A stretch of DNA of 64,000 bases from Pegea sp. RAD2-039. Lineage: Eukaryota > Chordata > Thaliacea > Salpida > Salpidae. The stretch covers positions 434,001-498,000 of the forward strand of contig JAQGEQ010000043.1 in assembly GCA_034620365.1 (NCBI GenBank), given 5' to 3'. The notes under the pieces were generated by a model that ran no database searches, had not been told where the DNA came from, and worked only from the letters and a program-made list of their open reading frames with translations. Both the position numbers and the translations under genes were made by a program. Shown here piece after piece: positions 50,831 through 62,552 of the stretch. Each line of letters starts with the position of its first letter. Within the stretch, counting starts at the first letter, position 1.

Positions 50831-51960
50831 GCTAAAAGATTGAGATGAGAAGCTAAATTTAAAAAAGTGGAAACAATTTCAAAAAGTTTAGCAAATGCAC
50901 ACCCAGCATGGAAGTATTCGGTCTAAACAGGTCTTTATTTTTATTATCTATTATATAAATGTATTTTTACTATAAGAATGAACAACTTGCTAACTTTTAT
51001 CTTAGTACTGTTTTAAAATGTTTCACAAAACTGGTGATAGTTATGAGCCATCCTATAAGACACTTTTAAATTCTCATTAGTAAAATTAAAAATAACCATC
51101 TCGATTCTTCTAAAACGACAATAATTTTTGAACAGATAATTAAGTCAACCAGTTTATTGAGAGTCAATCATTCTATAATCATCACTTTTATTCTAAACCA
51201 GTTTTTCCTAGTGCGGATTTCCAAGTACATTTCAGTGTACGAAAGTGAAGTGCAATAACTATATTTGCTATTTTTAAAAGCTTACCTTTTCTAAGAGAAC
51301 TGTTTCATTGATAAAACCCCTTTTTATTATTTTGTCGAACAATTCTACTGACCTTCAGGACTTCAAATGAGTTTCTGGTCATCTTCTATTTTAAAATAGT
51401 AGTAGGACTTTTGAAAGGTGCTGCTAGTTCATAAAACATTATTTTGATTTATTGGAACTTACAGTACATTAAATAAAATCTACAACTTTGGGTCGACTTT
51501 CACCGCACAACGTGAATTCAATTGCATCTAGTAAGCTTAATTAGTTAGACTTTGTTCACACTTTTCTGCCAGAGATTAACTTCTGAAACCACATTTAGTA
51601 AATATACTATCAACAAATATTCTATTTCATGAAAGTTACATCAAATGTGAGAATGTTCGCTGAGTTTATAGTGACCTAAAACCTAGTTTTAAGTCCTTAT
51701 CAGTAAAAACTTTGATTAGCAAAAAGTCTTTTTGTGAAATTAGTCTTTTACTAGGCAGGAACTGAAAATCACTAACTGCTAGCTCATTCATCATAAAAGT
51801 TCACTTTTTCTTTGAAACAGAAATAAAAACAAGTTTTTTGATGGATAAATAAAAGCAAAAAGTTCAACATCCGAAAAAACTCATTGACAAGACAATCTTG
51901 TTCAATCTCTTGCCAGTACTTTGTATGATTGTAAAAAAATTAAAAGGTTCTACAACAAAG
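50831..51960. other. Intergenic, 3' flank of codanin-1
   Basis: AT-rich sequence with no gene, RNA gene or clear polyadenylation signal recognised. Confidence 0.4.
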
Positions 51961-54900
51961 TTACAAGTTATCAATAAGCTTGATCATCCAAACTAGCATT
52001 TGTGAGTTGAAGTGATTCACACCAACTTTCATCAGATGTTGTTTGAGCTTTTCGTCGGTAAAAGATTTAGACTCTCCAATATAAGTCTCAGTTGAACAAA
52101 TAGCTTCACGGAGTAAAACTCCAAAGACCATAAAATCGCCTTTCTTCGATTTCGGGATTGAAGTTAAGGTGGGATCATAAAAGATTTTTAAATAGGAGTC
52201 ACAAGCTTTATTGATCAGATCGACTGTTTTCTCCAAATCTGTGAAAGATGATTATCAATTAAAAATGAATAAAAAAGTAAAACCAGTTAAACTTATTTAA
52301 AAATAAATCGTTACTGACCGGGTTTAATCCCATCATAATAATCTGAAACAACATCTTTCAATGAAATTTGAAATCTCCATAAAAATTCAGCATCCACTAA
52401 AGATTCTTGAGAACTTTCTTTTTTACCAGCCTGAACAGTTTGTTTATGAATTTTTTGAAAAGAATAATTAAAAAAAAACTTTACAAAAAACAAAAGTAGA
52501 AATAATTTAGCTAAGGTCTTATGCAAATTAAATAAAGTTACCTTGTACGCATTTATCTGAGATTTGACTCTAGTTTGACAAGCTGAAAATATCCGGTCCG
52601 CCAACCATACATCAATTTGTCGTTGGGACTCGCTTTGAACAACATTAGTCACCGTGTACACAACCTATCATATATCAAGTTAGTTCAGTAAACCATTCTT
52701 ACAAATATCAACAGCAAATTTAGAATTCGATTTGATTATTTAATAACCTGTTTGTCATAGTTGTCTTCATGTAAAGAGGCGACAGTTTTTTTTGCATAAT
52801 TCTTAATAAAGATCAAAGATTCTTGTTGAACTTGTTCCAAAATTTGAGGTAATATTTTAGAAGTAATCTCACTAAAAGATGAAATAATTATTAGGTGATG
52901 AAAATATCATCGAAATCTTATGTAAAAATTGAAAAATCGCCTACCTAGACAAACTACCAACTTTTTCTGGATTAAATTTTTCTTTACTGGAAATAAAACA
53001 CCGTTTTACACAAACTTACAAATGATACAATAACTGTTAAGTTAGTAATTTAAGAAAATATGACATTAAAGAATGTTTCAAGAAATAACTAACAACTTAC
53101 ATCAGAGAAGCAACTTGGATTTTGGAAGGCAAATATTTAATTAACTGATGAGCACAGGCTGAAAAACATCTATCAACAAGATATCTTGCTGAAGTTTGTA
53201 AAGAAGCTGGTTGAAGCATAAAGAAAGAGATCACAAACTCATCTTGGAAAAGCGTTTCTTCCTTTAATTACAAGATTAGTTTGGATTAAAAATTAGATAT
53301 TATTGTATTTAAGAGTTGTTACAAAAACGTGGTTCTCAATTAAAGACCTTCATAAGAAACCAATAAATTTAAATTAACCTTGGGATAAACTGCTGTATCT
53401 TGTGTAACTTCTTTACTAAAAGATGTGCTGGAAGCTATAGTATGCAATGATGAATTAGATGGTTGTAAAAAGGATTCAATTTCAGATAAACGCCAATTTG
53501 TCAACAATAAGAGATTATGACTTAAAGTGAAATGATTGGCTAAACCATCGATATTATTGTCAGAAACCTGTATTGTAAAATAATTCTTAATAAAAATGTC
53601 TTTAAAAAGAAACAATTATTGGAGATTAAGTTTTGTAAAAGCTTTTATAATAATTTATGAATTTCAAATCAGTTAAATAAAATCTTACTTGGAACACAAC
53701 TTGATGAGCTTTTGTTTTTTTTAAGTAAGTATAAAAGGTTTCACTTCTCAAAGTACAACAATCAAACAAAGAATTGACTGTTGATATAACAAATAATCGA
53801 AAAATATCAAATTGAAAACTCCCTTCAGAGTATATATCTCTAAAAAACACAGTTGAAATAAAAACTTACAAAAAATTGATCAAACCTGTAGATTTGTACA
53901 ATAAATGTGAAGCTTTCAGCTAGTACACCTTGATGCAACCATGGTGCTGATGGTGGTACACACGATAATGCTTGTACGAACCAAGTTAAAGAACAAACAA
54001 GTTGACCTTTTTTTAATGAATCTTTTAATAATTTTAGACCAAAATTACACAATGAAGCTACTGTATGAGGTAGTTCTTCACGTTCATTAGGTTGGGTTTC
54101 ACCAGCTTTGTGAGCTGTAATAAGAAGTTAAATAAGAAGATGAAATATTTAAAAATTTCAAACCTGATTTCGAATAGCAGCTGAAGATCAAGTAACCATA
54201 AAAATGACCTAATTTACGAAGTTTTGAAAGCAATAAGTAGAAATTCTCCATGATTCTGTTAAAAATAAAGATTTCCAAATAATTTTCAAGTAAGAAAATT
54301 TAATTGACTTCAAAAAAGAAATACTTTGAAACGTTTTAGACAAAAAAGAATACTTACACAGGAGATATTAAACAATTTTCTTGTGATATTTCACTGCAAC
54401 ATTCAAGTGATATTTCTTGTTCTATTCTGTATATAAACGACCTTATAGCATCACAGAGATGGACAGTAAAATAGTAACTATCTGTCTTGTCAACAAAATC
54501 TGTTTGAAAGAATTTTGAATAAAATATCAAAAGTAAATTTGTAAAAAAGTGATTTGTAGTTATGACAACGAGATTGAACTTTTAAAATTTAAATGTGTTA
54601 ATTAAGAAGATACATCAAAATATTCAACTGACAAATTCTTTGCAAGTTGACATCATTTTAGCTGCTTCGATAAACTACTGACCTTTAAAAAAGTCTAGCG
54701 ATGAAAATTGAGCATGATACTGAGTGGATTGATTGTTAGTTCTTTTTCTAAAGCGATCTTCAAATGTTTTTGTGCCACTATATAAGCCCTCTGTTTCATC
54801 ACCATCTGATTTACGCTTCACATCATCATTTAGCAAAAATTGTTTGATGAACAACCTTCGTAAAAATATCTAATATTACTAAAATATAAACAAAGTAAAA

Positions 54901-57900
54901 ATTACATGTAGAAGAAAGTATTTGCTCAGGCACGAGGTAAGCATAAGAGGCAAATGAATAAAAAATAACAATTCATTAAAATACAAAAATACTTTACAGA
55001 ATTCAAAACGAAATAAGAAAGTTGAAATTCACTATTTCTTCAAAACCAACATTTAAATTTAAACATTCATTTAATCTTATTTTCATAAAACACAAAATAT
55101 CTTACCTGGAAAAAGATTTGTAGGTTCCGAATGATTTGATTTGAGTGATCAAGGTATAGAGTTGAGTCGATTTTGTATCTGTTTCAAAAATAATACGTTT
55201 GTCAAAAATAAAGGGAAAATAACTTGTTCAACTGACTTGGATGACCAGATTTGTAATCATTATATATTTTATAAAACAAATCTCGTTGTTTAATAAAACC
55301 ATCAAAAGCTCCACGAGTATCAAATGAGGTAAGACTGTCAGTTTCAATCTCAAATTTCACTGTTCCATCAGAAGCCAATCTTTTCTTTAAAAGAATTCAG
55401 CAGACAAGTTGAAAATACATTTCATTTTTAAAAGTTATTTACCTCTAAAGCAAAATCTCCTTTTTTCATTTCATTGTATCGCTCATCAATCTCACTTTTC
55501 AAGTAGTCAGATAGCTCAGTAGTGATTACCTACAAAATTTATAATCTTTTTATTATAGAAAATGCAAATACTTATAATAATAATAAACTTTAAAAGATTA
55601 TGTGACAAAGGATACAAATAAATTCAGAAAATTAGAACTTACACATGATGGTTTAAATGACTTAAAAAGAAGTTGCAGTCCTTGTAGACTAATATACTTT
55701 GAAATGTTAGTTTTCATGAGCAAATAAAGTGAATGAATTACAAAATGGAATATATCTGCAGTTGTACAAAGTACATCTTGAAACTTCTTCTGATCTAAAA
55801 ATATAAACAGATGAAAGGTTTCCTTTACTGATAAATCAAAATTCAATTACCTGTTAGACTAAGGGGCAAACTTTCTGAGTTCAAATTGACAAGAGCTTCT
55901 ATTAACATATGTAAGCTTTTCACCATACTTGCAACTCCAAACTGTTTAATTTTATCCAAATAACAACGAGATAAACTATAAAACATTTTATATAATAAAT
56001 AGTCGTTTTTTAAAAATGGTAAAATCATAAGACTCTAAAATAAATGTAAAAATTATTATAAATATCTATAAAAGATTTAATGTTATAATTTGATAATGAT
56101 GACATTATAACTATTATAATTTCAAGTAAACATAGCAATAAAGATTAATATAAATGATGATGTCAAGAAACACTAGATGAGATATATACAGAAAGATAAA
56201 ATAAAACAAATTAAACGATTTATGATTCTATACTACCAAAATAGATGTTTTAATTAATAATCATTATGTTTCAAAATTCTCATACTTTTGAATTGGCAAT
56301 ATATCGGGTAAGGTATATGAGCAACTTTTGTCTTCTGAACCACATAAGCAGGTTTTGGAATTGCTTTGAATTTCTGAAGCCTATAAATTTTCAAAATTAA
56401 ATTATAAGAATATTTAAAATTTTTAACTTTAAAAAAAACATAATTATAGAATAAATTTTTTTGACAGACTGTTTGATAGAGGCGGCGGTGTTTGTGTAAT
56501 CTATAAAACATCACTGGCACCTATGATTTCAAGAATTAAGATAAATACCATTGATTGCCCAGGATTTGAGATTATTGCTTTCAATTTTCATTACTCAAAG
56601 TCTAAGTTTTCCCGCTTTATATGTACCTACCTACCACCGTCTAAAGTTAACGATGAGGTTACTATTAAGGCCTTATTGAAGGTTCTGAAAAGCCTAGTTT
56701 GTCCTGAGATTTATATTCTTGGGGATTTTAATTTTAGTAGAATTGATTGGAATAACCCAAATTTAGCATTCAATGGAAAATTGTTTAATTTGAATGGAGA
56801 CAAAACTAATTTAGCCAATCTGAGTCATGTCTTTGTAAACTTCCTTGATGCCAATAATCTATCTCAGATGGTTACTTTTCCAACCTAAGTTAGTGGTAAT
56901 ACTTTGGATCTTCTCATCACATCAAAACCTGAGAACGTTATCTACGTTGATCAAAATGAACCTTTTGCTCTGACATGCGATCACAACATGATTGAATTCA
57001 AGCTCCATCAAACTTTTTCTACGAACGTTAAAACTCCAAGCATACGGAACTTTTATCGTGGAAATTATAACAGTATAAACAAGTTTTTATCAGGTGTTGA
57101 CTGGATTTCTGTTTTCAACTCTACCGAAGACATCAATGATATCTACTCGAGGTTTACTAACATTGTTAATGAGTCAATTAAAAAGGACATACCTTTATAT
57201 AGAGTTAACAAAAAACCACACTTGCCAAGATATTTAAGGAATTTACAGCATTTGAAAAACCTCTTATACAAACAAACTAAAGCAGATCCTTCCATCAAAC
57301 CTCTATACAAAGATCTTTGTCTAGTCTACAAGAAATCAGTTTATAGCTTCTATTTAGGAAAAGAAAGTGCAATCTTATCTTCACCTAGCAAGAAAACGTT
57401 TTTTGGCTTCATTAATCACAAGCTTAAGGCGAGATCTCATCTACCTCCCTTGCTTGATAACGCTAATCAGCTGGTGATGGAACCAAAGAATAAAGCTGAA
57501 TTGCTAAACAAACAATTTGAAAAGGTTTTTATAACCGATGATGGCAATACTCCTACTATTTCCTACTCCAATATCCTTTCAAATATCTCTGAGATGGTAG
57601 ATCTAGACATAACAGTTGATATAGTATCTAAGGCTATTTCTTCTCTAAAATCAACAGTTTCTAACACCCCAGATCAAATCCCAGCTTTGTTTTTAAGAAA
57701 AAGTACTCCTTCTTTAGCGCTACCCTTATCGCTACTCTTTAACATGACTCTTAAGCAGGGAAGACTTCCACAAATTTGGAAGAATGCTATTATTACTCCA
57801 ATTTATAAGAAGGGTCCCAGAAACACTGCACTTAACTACAGACCAGTTTCGCTGACTTCGGTTATCTGCAGAACTCAAGAACACATCATTCACAACCATA

Positions 57901-58730
57901 TAACTAGCCATTTGACGGAGCATCATCTAATATCTGATGTCCAGCATGGATTTCATAGACCTCGGCATTACTCTGACATCTGACTTCAAATGGCACAGTT
58001 ATGTTTCCAGAATCTTTGGAAAATCTATCAAGCTTGTCCACCTCATCATAAAGACTTTTAATTCTAAAGATCCATGGTTTTACGTCAACCTTTTCAAACT
58101 GTACATACGCCCTATTCTTGAATACAATGTCAGTGCATGGATGCCATATCAAGTTGGTGATATCAGAAAAATCGAATCTGTTCAGGCAACATTTACGCGA
58201 TTGGTTTGCAGGAAACTTAATATCAAATAAGAGAGTTATAAGCATCGTCTCAGCTTCTTCAATCTAGATACTTTGGAAATCCGAAGAATTAAATACGACC
58301 TTATTCTGATTTTTAAAATTATTCACAACCTAATTGATCTTCAGTTTGATGACTTTTTCTTCATTAGTCCCTCTCTCAAGTTATATCAACTTAGAAGACA
58401 TAAATTACATCTTAATAAGCCCACTCCACCAGCTACGTTAACCAGATTAAGTTTTTTCTCATACCGCACAATCAGTACATGGAACAATCTGCCATCAGAG
58501 ATTGTCATGTCAAAATCACTTATGCTGTTCAAGAAAAAGCTGAATTGTTATAATATCGCCAACATTACCATTTCTAAACTGTGAATTTTTCTCTTTTACA
58601 ATACTATGATTCTGTGCAATTCTTCATTGTCATATGCTTTTTCGTTTACACGTCAAATAGATCTAATTTGTGAGAATGTGTGTTAGCGAGAGGTGCTCTC
58701 TTTAGGCACCCTCCTTCACATTTATTGTAA

Positions 58731-58761
<31 letters not shown>

Positions 58762-59455
58762 ATTTTATCTAATAATATTTCTTTCATTATGATCTTAAAT
58801 TAACAATACCCAATAATAAACATTAATTATATAACAACTTTTATATGTTACTAAAATAATGTGTTTGAAAACTAATCAAAAAATGTGTATATTAGCATAA
58901 TGAATTAATCATAGAAAAATAAAATCATAAGCTTTATTGCATTATCAAAATTTACATTATTAAAATGTTTAAAATAAATAAAAACTGAAAAAAATTCAAG
59001 TAAAAAAATATTTCTAATACTTTTATTATTTCTTTAACTTCTTTAGGAACTCCTCCATTAGTTGTAAGACTACTATTAAGAAACTGATTTTTCTTAAAAA
59101 TTAAACTTTTAGATATCTGTTCAACTGGTGCAATATACTGAAGCTTCTTTCTTTTAGAAGATTTTGAATTTGATTTAGGTAAATTCAACTTAGTTCTAGG
59201 GAGTGTGCTTTCTGATAAACCAGGAAACTCTTTGGTGCTGTTTAGATTAAAATCACTTGATAAAGATGACTTATTTCTTTTAAGCTGAGTTCCATTCACT
59301 CTTTCAATTAACGGAGATTTAATATAATGTAAACTTTTCTTATTAATTCTATTAGATAAGTTTAGTAAAGGCTGTGGCTCTAATCTACTTTTAGGAAGAT
59401 TATCAAAAATATGATGAATTTCTTTAATCATTTCAGAAAAAGTATAACTATCCAT
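51961..59455 (-). CDS. CDAN1: Codanin-1
   Basis: Eighteen exons in transcript order (59021-59455, 55851-56034, 55643-55794, 55443-55529, 55224-55384, 55106-55178, 54683-54869, 54358-54499, 54164-54255, 53886-54114, 53689-53839, 53379-53567, 53101-53261, 52945-52986, 52748-52871, 52542-52664, 52319-52430, 51961-52238) join in phase to about 973 residues (human 1227). Exon 1 carries KEFPGL then KRKKLQYIAPVEQISKS, matching the EEFPPV...RRINPTPV ASF1-binding segment. Further matches are TRGAFDGFIKQRDLFYKIY (human DRAFHTFKKQRDVFYEVL), LRKLGHFYGYL, a PWL...YRDI block, QPASLQTSARYLVDRCFSAC (human [20 protein letters not shown]) and a final GDFMVFGVLLREA. Codanin-1 holds histone chaperone ASF1 in the cytosol and limits chromatin assembly. 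The exon 5 donor may instead be at 55233. Intron 1 holds a LINE in the opposite orientation. Confidence 0.88.
56254..56380 (-). other. Possible orphan terminal exon inside codanin-1 intron 1
   Basis: On the minus strand an acceptor-like TTTATAG at 56381-56387 is followed by a 42-codon frame ending in TAA at 56254. Pieces read FKAIPKPAYVVQKTK and FKSMRILKHNDY. The composition is protein-like (Pro, Lys, Val, Tyr) for this AT-rich DNA. It is out of place in codanin-1, whose exons 1 and 2 already join in phase. It could be the last exon of a nested gene whose other exons were separated by the LINE insertion, or a pseudogene scrap. Family not recognised. Confidence 0.25.
56463..58584 (+). pseudogene. 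LINE ORF2 (endonuclease-reverse transcriptase), inactive
   Basis: From 56463 to 57983 one frame encodes the endonuclease C-terminal part (ILGDFNFSRIDW), the inter-domain region and the first RT blocks (PIYKKG, LNYRPVSLTS, QHGF). It is broken by one stop at 56886-56888. Near 57955 the frame jumps directly to the region after the RT core (DLGITLTSDFKWH, LYIRPILEYNVSAWMPY, IESVQATFTRLVCRKL). The catalytic palm with the FADD box is therefore deleted. This second frame also has one stop at 58228-58230 and then runs on to 58584, with a FFSYRTISTWNNLP ending typical of CR1/L2-type elements. No activity is possible from this copy. Confidence 0.88.
58729..58762 (+). repeat. (AATA)n microsatellite tail of LINE copy 1
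   Basis: About eight perfect 4-base units directly after the LINE 3' hairpin region. It serves as the element's 3' tail. Confidence 0.9.
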
Positions 59456-60577
59456 TTTATTAAAACTAAGTCTTATAAACCTTAGATGGTCTTAAAAAAT
59501 TGTCTGTAAAATTGATTTAAAGATTAGTTATCATATACATTTTTTAAAGCTATAAACATAAGAAACAAGTTTGATTATTTTTTACATAAATTAAGAAAAA
59601 TTAAACTATGATATTAAATAGAAAATCAATATTGATAAGACTTTTATGAAAAAACAAACAAATAAAAACAAGTTCCAATGAAATAATTCAAAATATAAAT
59701 TTTGATTAGTATAAATAAGAAAACATTCTCAGAAGACAATGGAAATATGCTAGTTTGAAAATAAATAATATAAAATAATTAATCCATATAATAAAGTTAT
59801 CATAAAAATACACTTATTAAGTTGATTAAAATCATTAACAAATTTAGAGATAATTTTTTAGAGTTGAAAATAACCAGTTTCACTAATTAAAGTTATAAAT
59901 TAAAATATAAATTTTTATAATATAAAGATTATTTAAAACTATTGTTAGTAATATAAATGTACATTTCCATCATATGCAATAAAAAAAAAGAAACTACAAA
60001 AACTATCTGGATTAAATTATTTCAAAAATCTATAATTAAAACAACGAATAATTATCATAAAGATTCTGTTAATGCTTATTTACATAAAACTCTTTTTCAA
60101 TAATTATGAAATTTACAGTAAAAATTAAAATATATAACTAAATTGGACCAAGGCATGCTTTTATACTTTTATATTGTTGAGAAAATTAAGTCTACTTGTT
60201 TAATATTACTCTTATGATTATATAATTTCGTTTAATAAATTAAATTACAATAATTAAAAAGTTTTATTTACATGCTGAGTATAAAAAAAATTTTATATAT
60301 CGAATTTTTATGTAAAAGCTCGTTATTCAGTTGAATCAAACTGAAGTGAAAATTAAAAGTGTTAAAGCATGTAATTAAGCTAGAAATCATAAATATTAAG
60401 TAAACTATTTGACAGAAAAATATCCTAAGAAATCAAGTTGTTTCTATTTATCAAAAAAAGACTATTTTATTCAATTAACTTGTGTAAAATATTATATCTA
60501 TCTAAAGACCGCCGAAGAACTGTTTTTTTAAGCTACAAAAATAACTTAAACTGAATAAGATGCTCAAATTTAGAAAG
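59456..60577. other. Intergenic, 5' flank of codanin-1
   Basis: Very AT-rich; no gene recognised. The codanin-1 promoter should lie just above 59455. Confidence 0.45.
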
Positions 60578-60590
60578 GTGTAGATTTATT
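60578..60590. repeat. Target-site duplication, left copy
   Basis: GTGTAGATTTATT, identical to 60885-60897. The pair brackets the SINE exactly. Confidence 0.9.
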
Positions 60591-60884
60591 TTTCGGCCCG
60601 CTTCGGCCGCAAACAGCCATGTGTATATATATATGTGTATAGCCTTCCAGCCAGGTTATGCAGCGGAACAGAAAGACTGACGTAGCTGTGTCCAGTTGGC
60701 GTCGTAGGAGCTGCCAGAACGACATTGAGTACAGTGACGAACTCCCTACGGGGCTGCTACCCGGGTTTTTTATAATAAATTTTCCTCGTCACTAATATCG
60801 TTATCCTCGTCACCTAGGATCGAACCTGGAACGACCCTCTTTGGTAGGTAGGTATGGTAACCTCTTCGCCACACTGATGGACGA
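60591..60884 (-). mobile_element. tRNA-derived SINE, full length
   Basis: A 294-bp, GC-rich insert in AT-rich DNA, bracketed by a 13-bp perfect duplication. On the minus strand it begins TCGTCCATCAGTG, then has a Pol III A box (TGGCGAAGAGG, near 60873-60863) and B box (GGTTCGATCC, near 60821-60812). The first bases (TCGTC) pair with GACGA at 60801-60805, closing a tRNA-like acceptor stem. A 10-base direct repeat (GTGACGAGGA) occurs in the body right after the tRNA part. The element ends in a hairpin (GCGGCCGAAGCGGGCCG) and a short AAA, without a long A tail. It codes for nothing; it would be moved by a partner LINE that is not identified here. Confidence 0.88.
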
Positions 60885-60897
60885 GTGTAGATTTATT
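60885..60897. repeat. Target-site duplication, right copy
   Basis: GTGTAGATTTATT, identical to 60578-60590. Confidence 0.9.
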
Positions 60898-62552
60898 ACT
60901 ATAAAAAGCTCTTTTGGTTGAATGTCATATAAACTACGTCAAAAATGAATAAAAGCTTTAGATTTAGATTATTAATACGATTTGTTTTAATAAAAATATC
61001 ACGTTTGCTTTAAAGTTCGAGTCTATTTTTAAAAATCCAATTGTCCACAGAAATAGTGTTAACATTAGCTGGATATCAGGTATAATTGAAAAAATTGTAA
61101 CTTTTTTAAATTTGACTATTAGGTAGTCAATAAAAAATTGTAAGAACAATAATGTAATTTTACAAGAGAAAATAAATTTAATTTGTTTCTCTGTTACCAT
61201 ATTTATTTCAAGCAATAGCATAAACGTTTTGTTAATTGCAAGCTAAAACAACAAACATTTGAACAGTTATTCAAAAGTCTTTAAGCTCATATATTATCTT
61301 ATTTAAATGTTGTTACTGCTGCGTTGAGAAATAACAGACTTTGGTACCAAAATTCTAATAAAAACATTAGTCTCATACAATGTTATTGAAAGTCATTAGA
61401 TATCACATTGTCAGTATTAAATTGTTATTTAGTGATAATTATGACGAATGTAACTAAAGTTTAGCATGAAAAGAAGTTACACTTGAAATGTGATGCTTCA
61501 ACAGATGTTTATTTGATTTTTAAAAGATTAAATATAAATCTCTACATAAATGTTATAATAGTTTTTTCAAGCTTAATGATACAGTTTATTTATTCTTTAT
61601 GATGATAGTATAGAAATGAAAATGAAATTAAAAAATATAATCTTTTTTTTAATTTAGCTGAATTATCATTTTCAACAAATATTTACTCATTGCAAACTTT
61701 TTACGCAGTATTTGAGTGTTGGTGGTTAAAATTGAGTAATTAAATTTAAAATGGAGAAAATGCTTATTAATGTATGATAATTTTGTTTAAATTAAAAGTG
61801 ATAGTAGCAAGTTCATTATTTTTTAGAAACCTCTCATCATTTCAGCTAAAAAGTTAAGTTTAATTTTTTACTTTGATTACTTTACTTGATAAGTAAATTA
61901 TTTGAAAGACAGAATTCAGGTTGATCAATCGGTTAGTTTTATCTTTAGTTTTCTAGCAAATTCACAAACATTTTCATTATTACTTAGAATTTTGCTGTTG
62001 TTATTTCAACTCACTATTAGTACAATTGTTAAGTTTTTATTCATAATTCGATTAGTAAATCATTAATTTAATAGACTGCTGTAGAAGCTACTGTAAAGTA
62101 CTAACTTTATTAAACTCTAGAAAATTCTTTTGAGCAAAAGAACAATTTTTCTGAAATAAAATTTTTGTTCTAAACTATATGTTTTTATAAGTAGAGTTAA
62201 AGTTTAAGTGCTTTATTGTTTCATATGCCATTATAAAAAATGTGAAAAAATAAATAAACATTAATTTTAAAAAAAGTTGAACTTTTTTGTATAACATTTT
62301 ACAAATACCTTTCTAGTTTTTATCAAAATGCTATAGTTGAAAAACCGGTAATATCTCATAAGCATTCTATGATTTACGTTTTAACAGGTCGCATTCTTCG
62401 TCAACTACTTACGCTAGTATTTTATTAGCTACACTTTAATTGGTTCGTTGATGTTTCAAAAAATATACGTAAAATCTAAAGAGTAGTTTTACCTTTAAAG
62501 AGTTTAATTTTAATCGTTTTTGTTGAAAATAATATTTTGAACAGAAATTAAA
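60898..62552. other. Intergenic, 5' flank of the SLC22-like gene
   Basis: AT-rich sequence; the 85-codon minus-strand frame at 60964-61221 is hydrophobic low-complexity sequence without homology. No RNA gene recognised. An acceptor-like TTTTGAACAG ends 8 bases before the ATG at 62553. Confidence 0.45.

Larger units (their letters stand above)
56461..58762 (+). mobile_element. CR1/L2-like LINE, 5'-truncated and RT-deleted (copy 1)
   Basis: The element starts inside the endonuclease (DRGGGVCVIYKTS) and runs to a hairpin (GGTGC 58692-58696, GCACC 58706-58710) and an AATA-repeat tail. It is inserted antisense in codanin-1 intron 1. ATAAATTTT occurs at the 5' border (56451-56459) and again at the tail (58757-58765), a possible 9-bp target-site duplication. 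Copies 2 and 3 share its 3' end. Confidence 0.88.

Noticed and set aside
53870-53885. Extension of codanin-1 exon 10 to a GTAAGT at 53869
   Set aside because: The phase does not fit the next exon; the donor at 53885 gives the conserved YRDI string.
57732-58245. Minus-strand frames of 64 and 113 codons
   Set aside because: They are antisense shadows of the LINE reverse transcriptase region.
60964-61221. 85-codon hydrophobic minus-strand frame
   Set aside because: Phe/Ile/Leu-rich frames are expected by chance from AT-rich DNA; no membrane-protein family was recognised.
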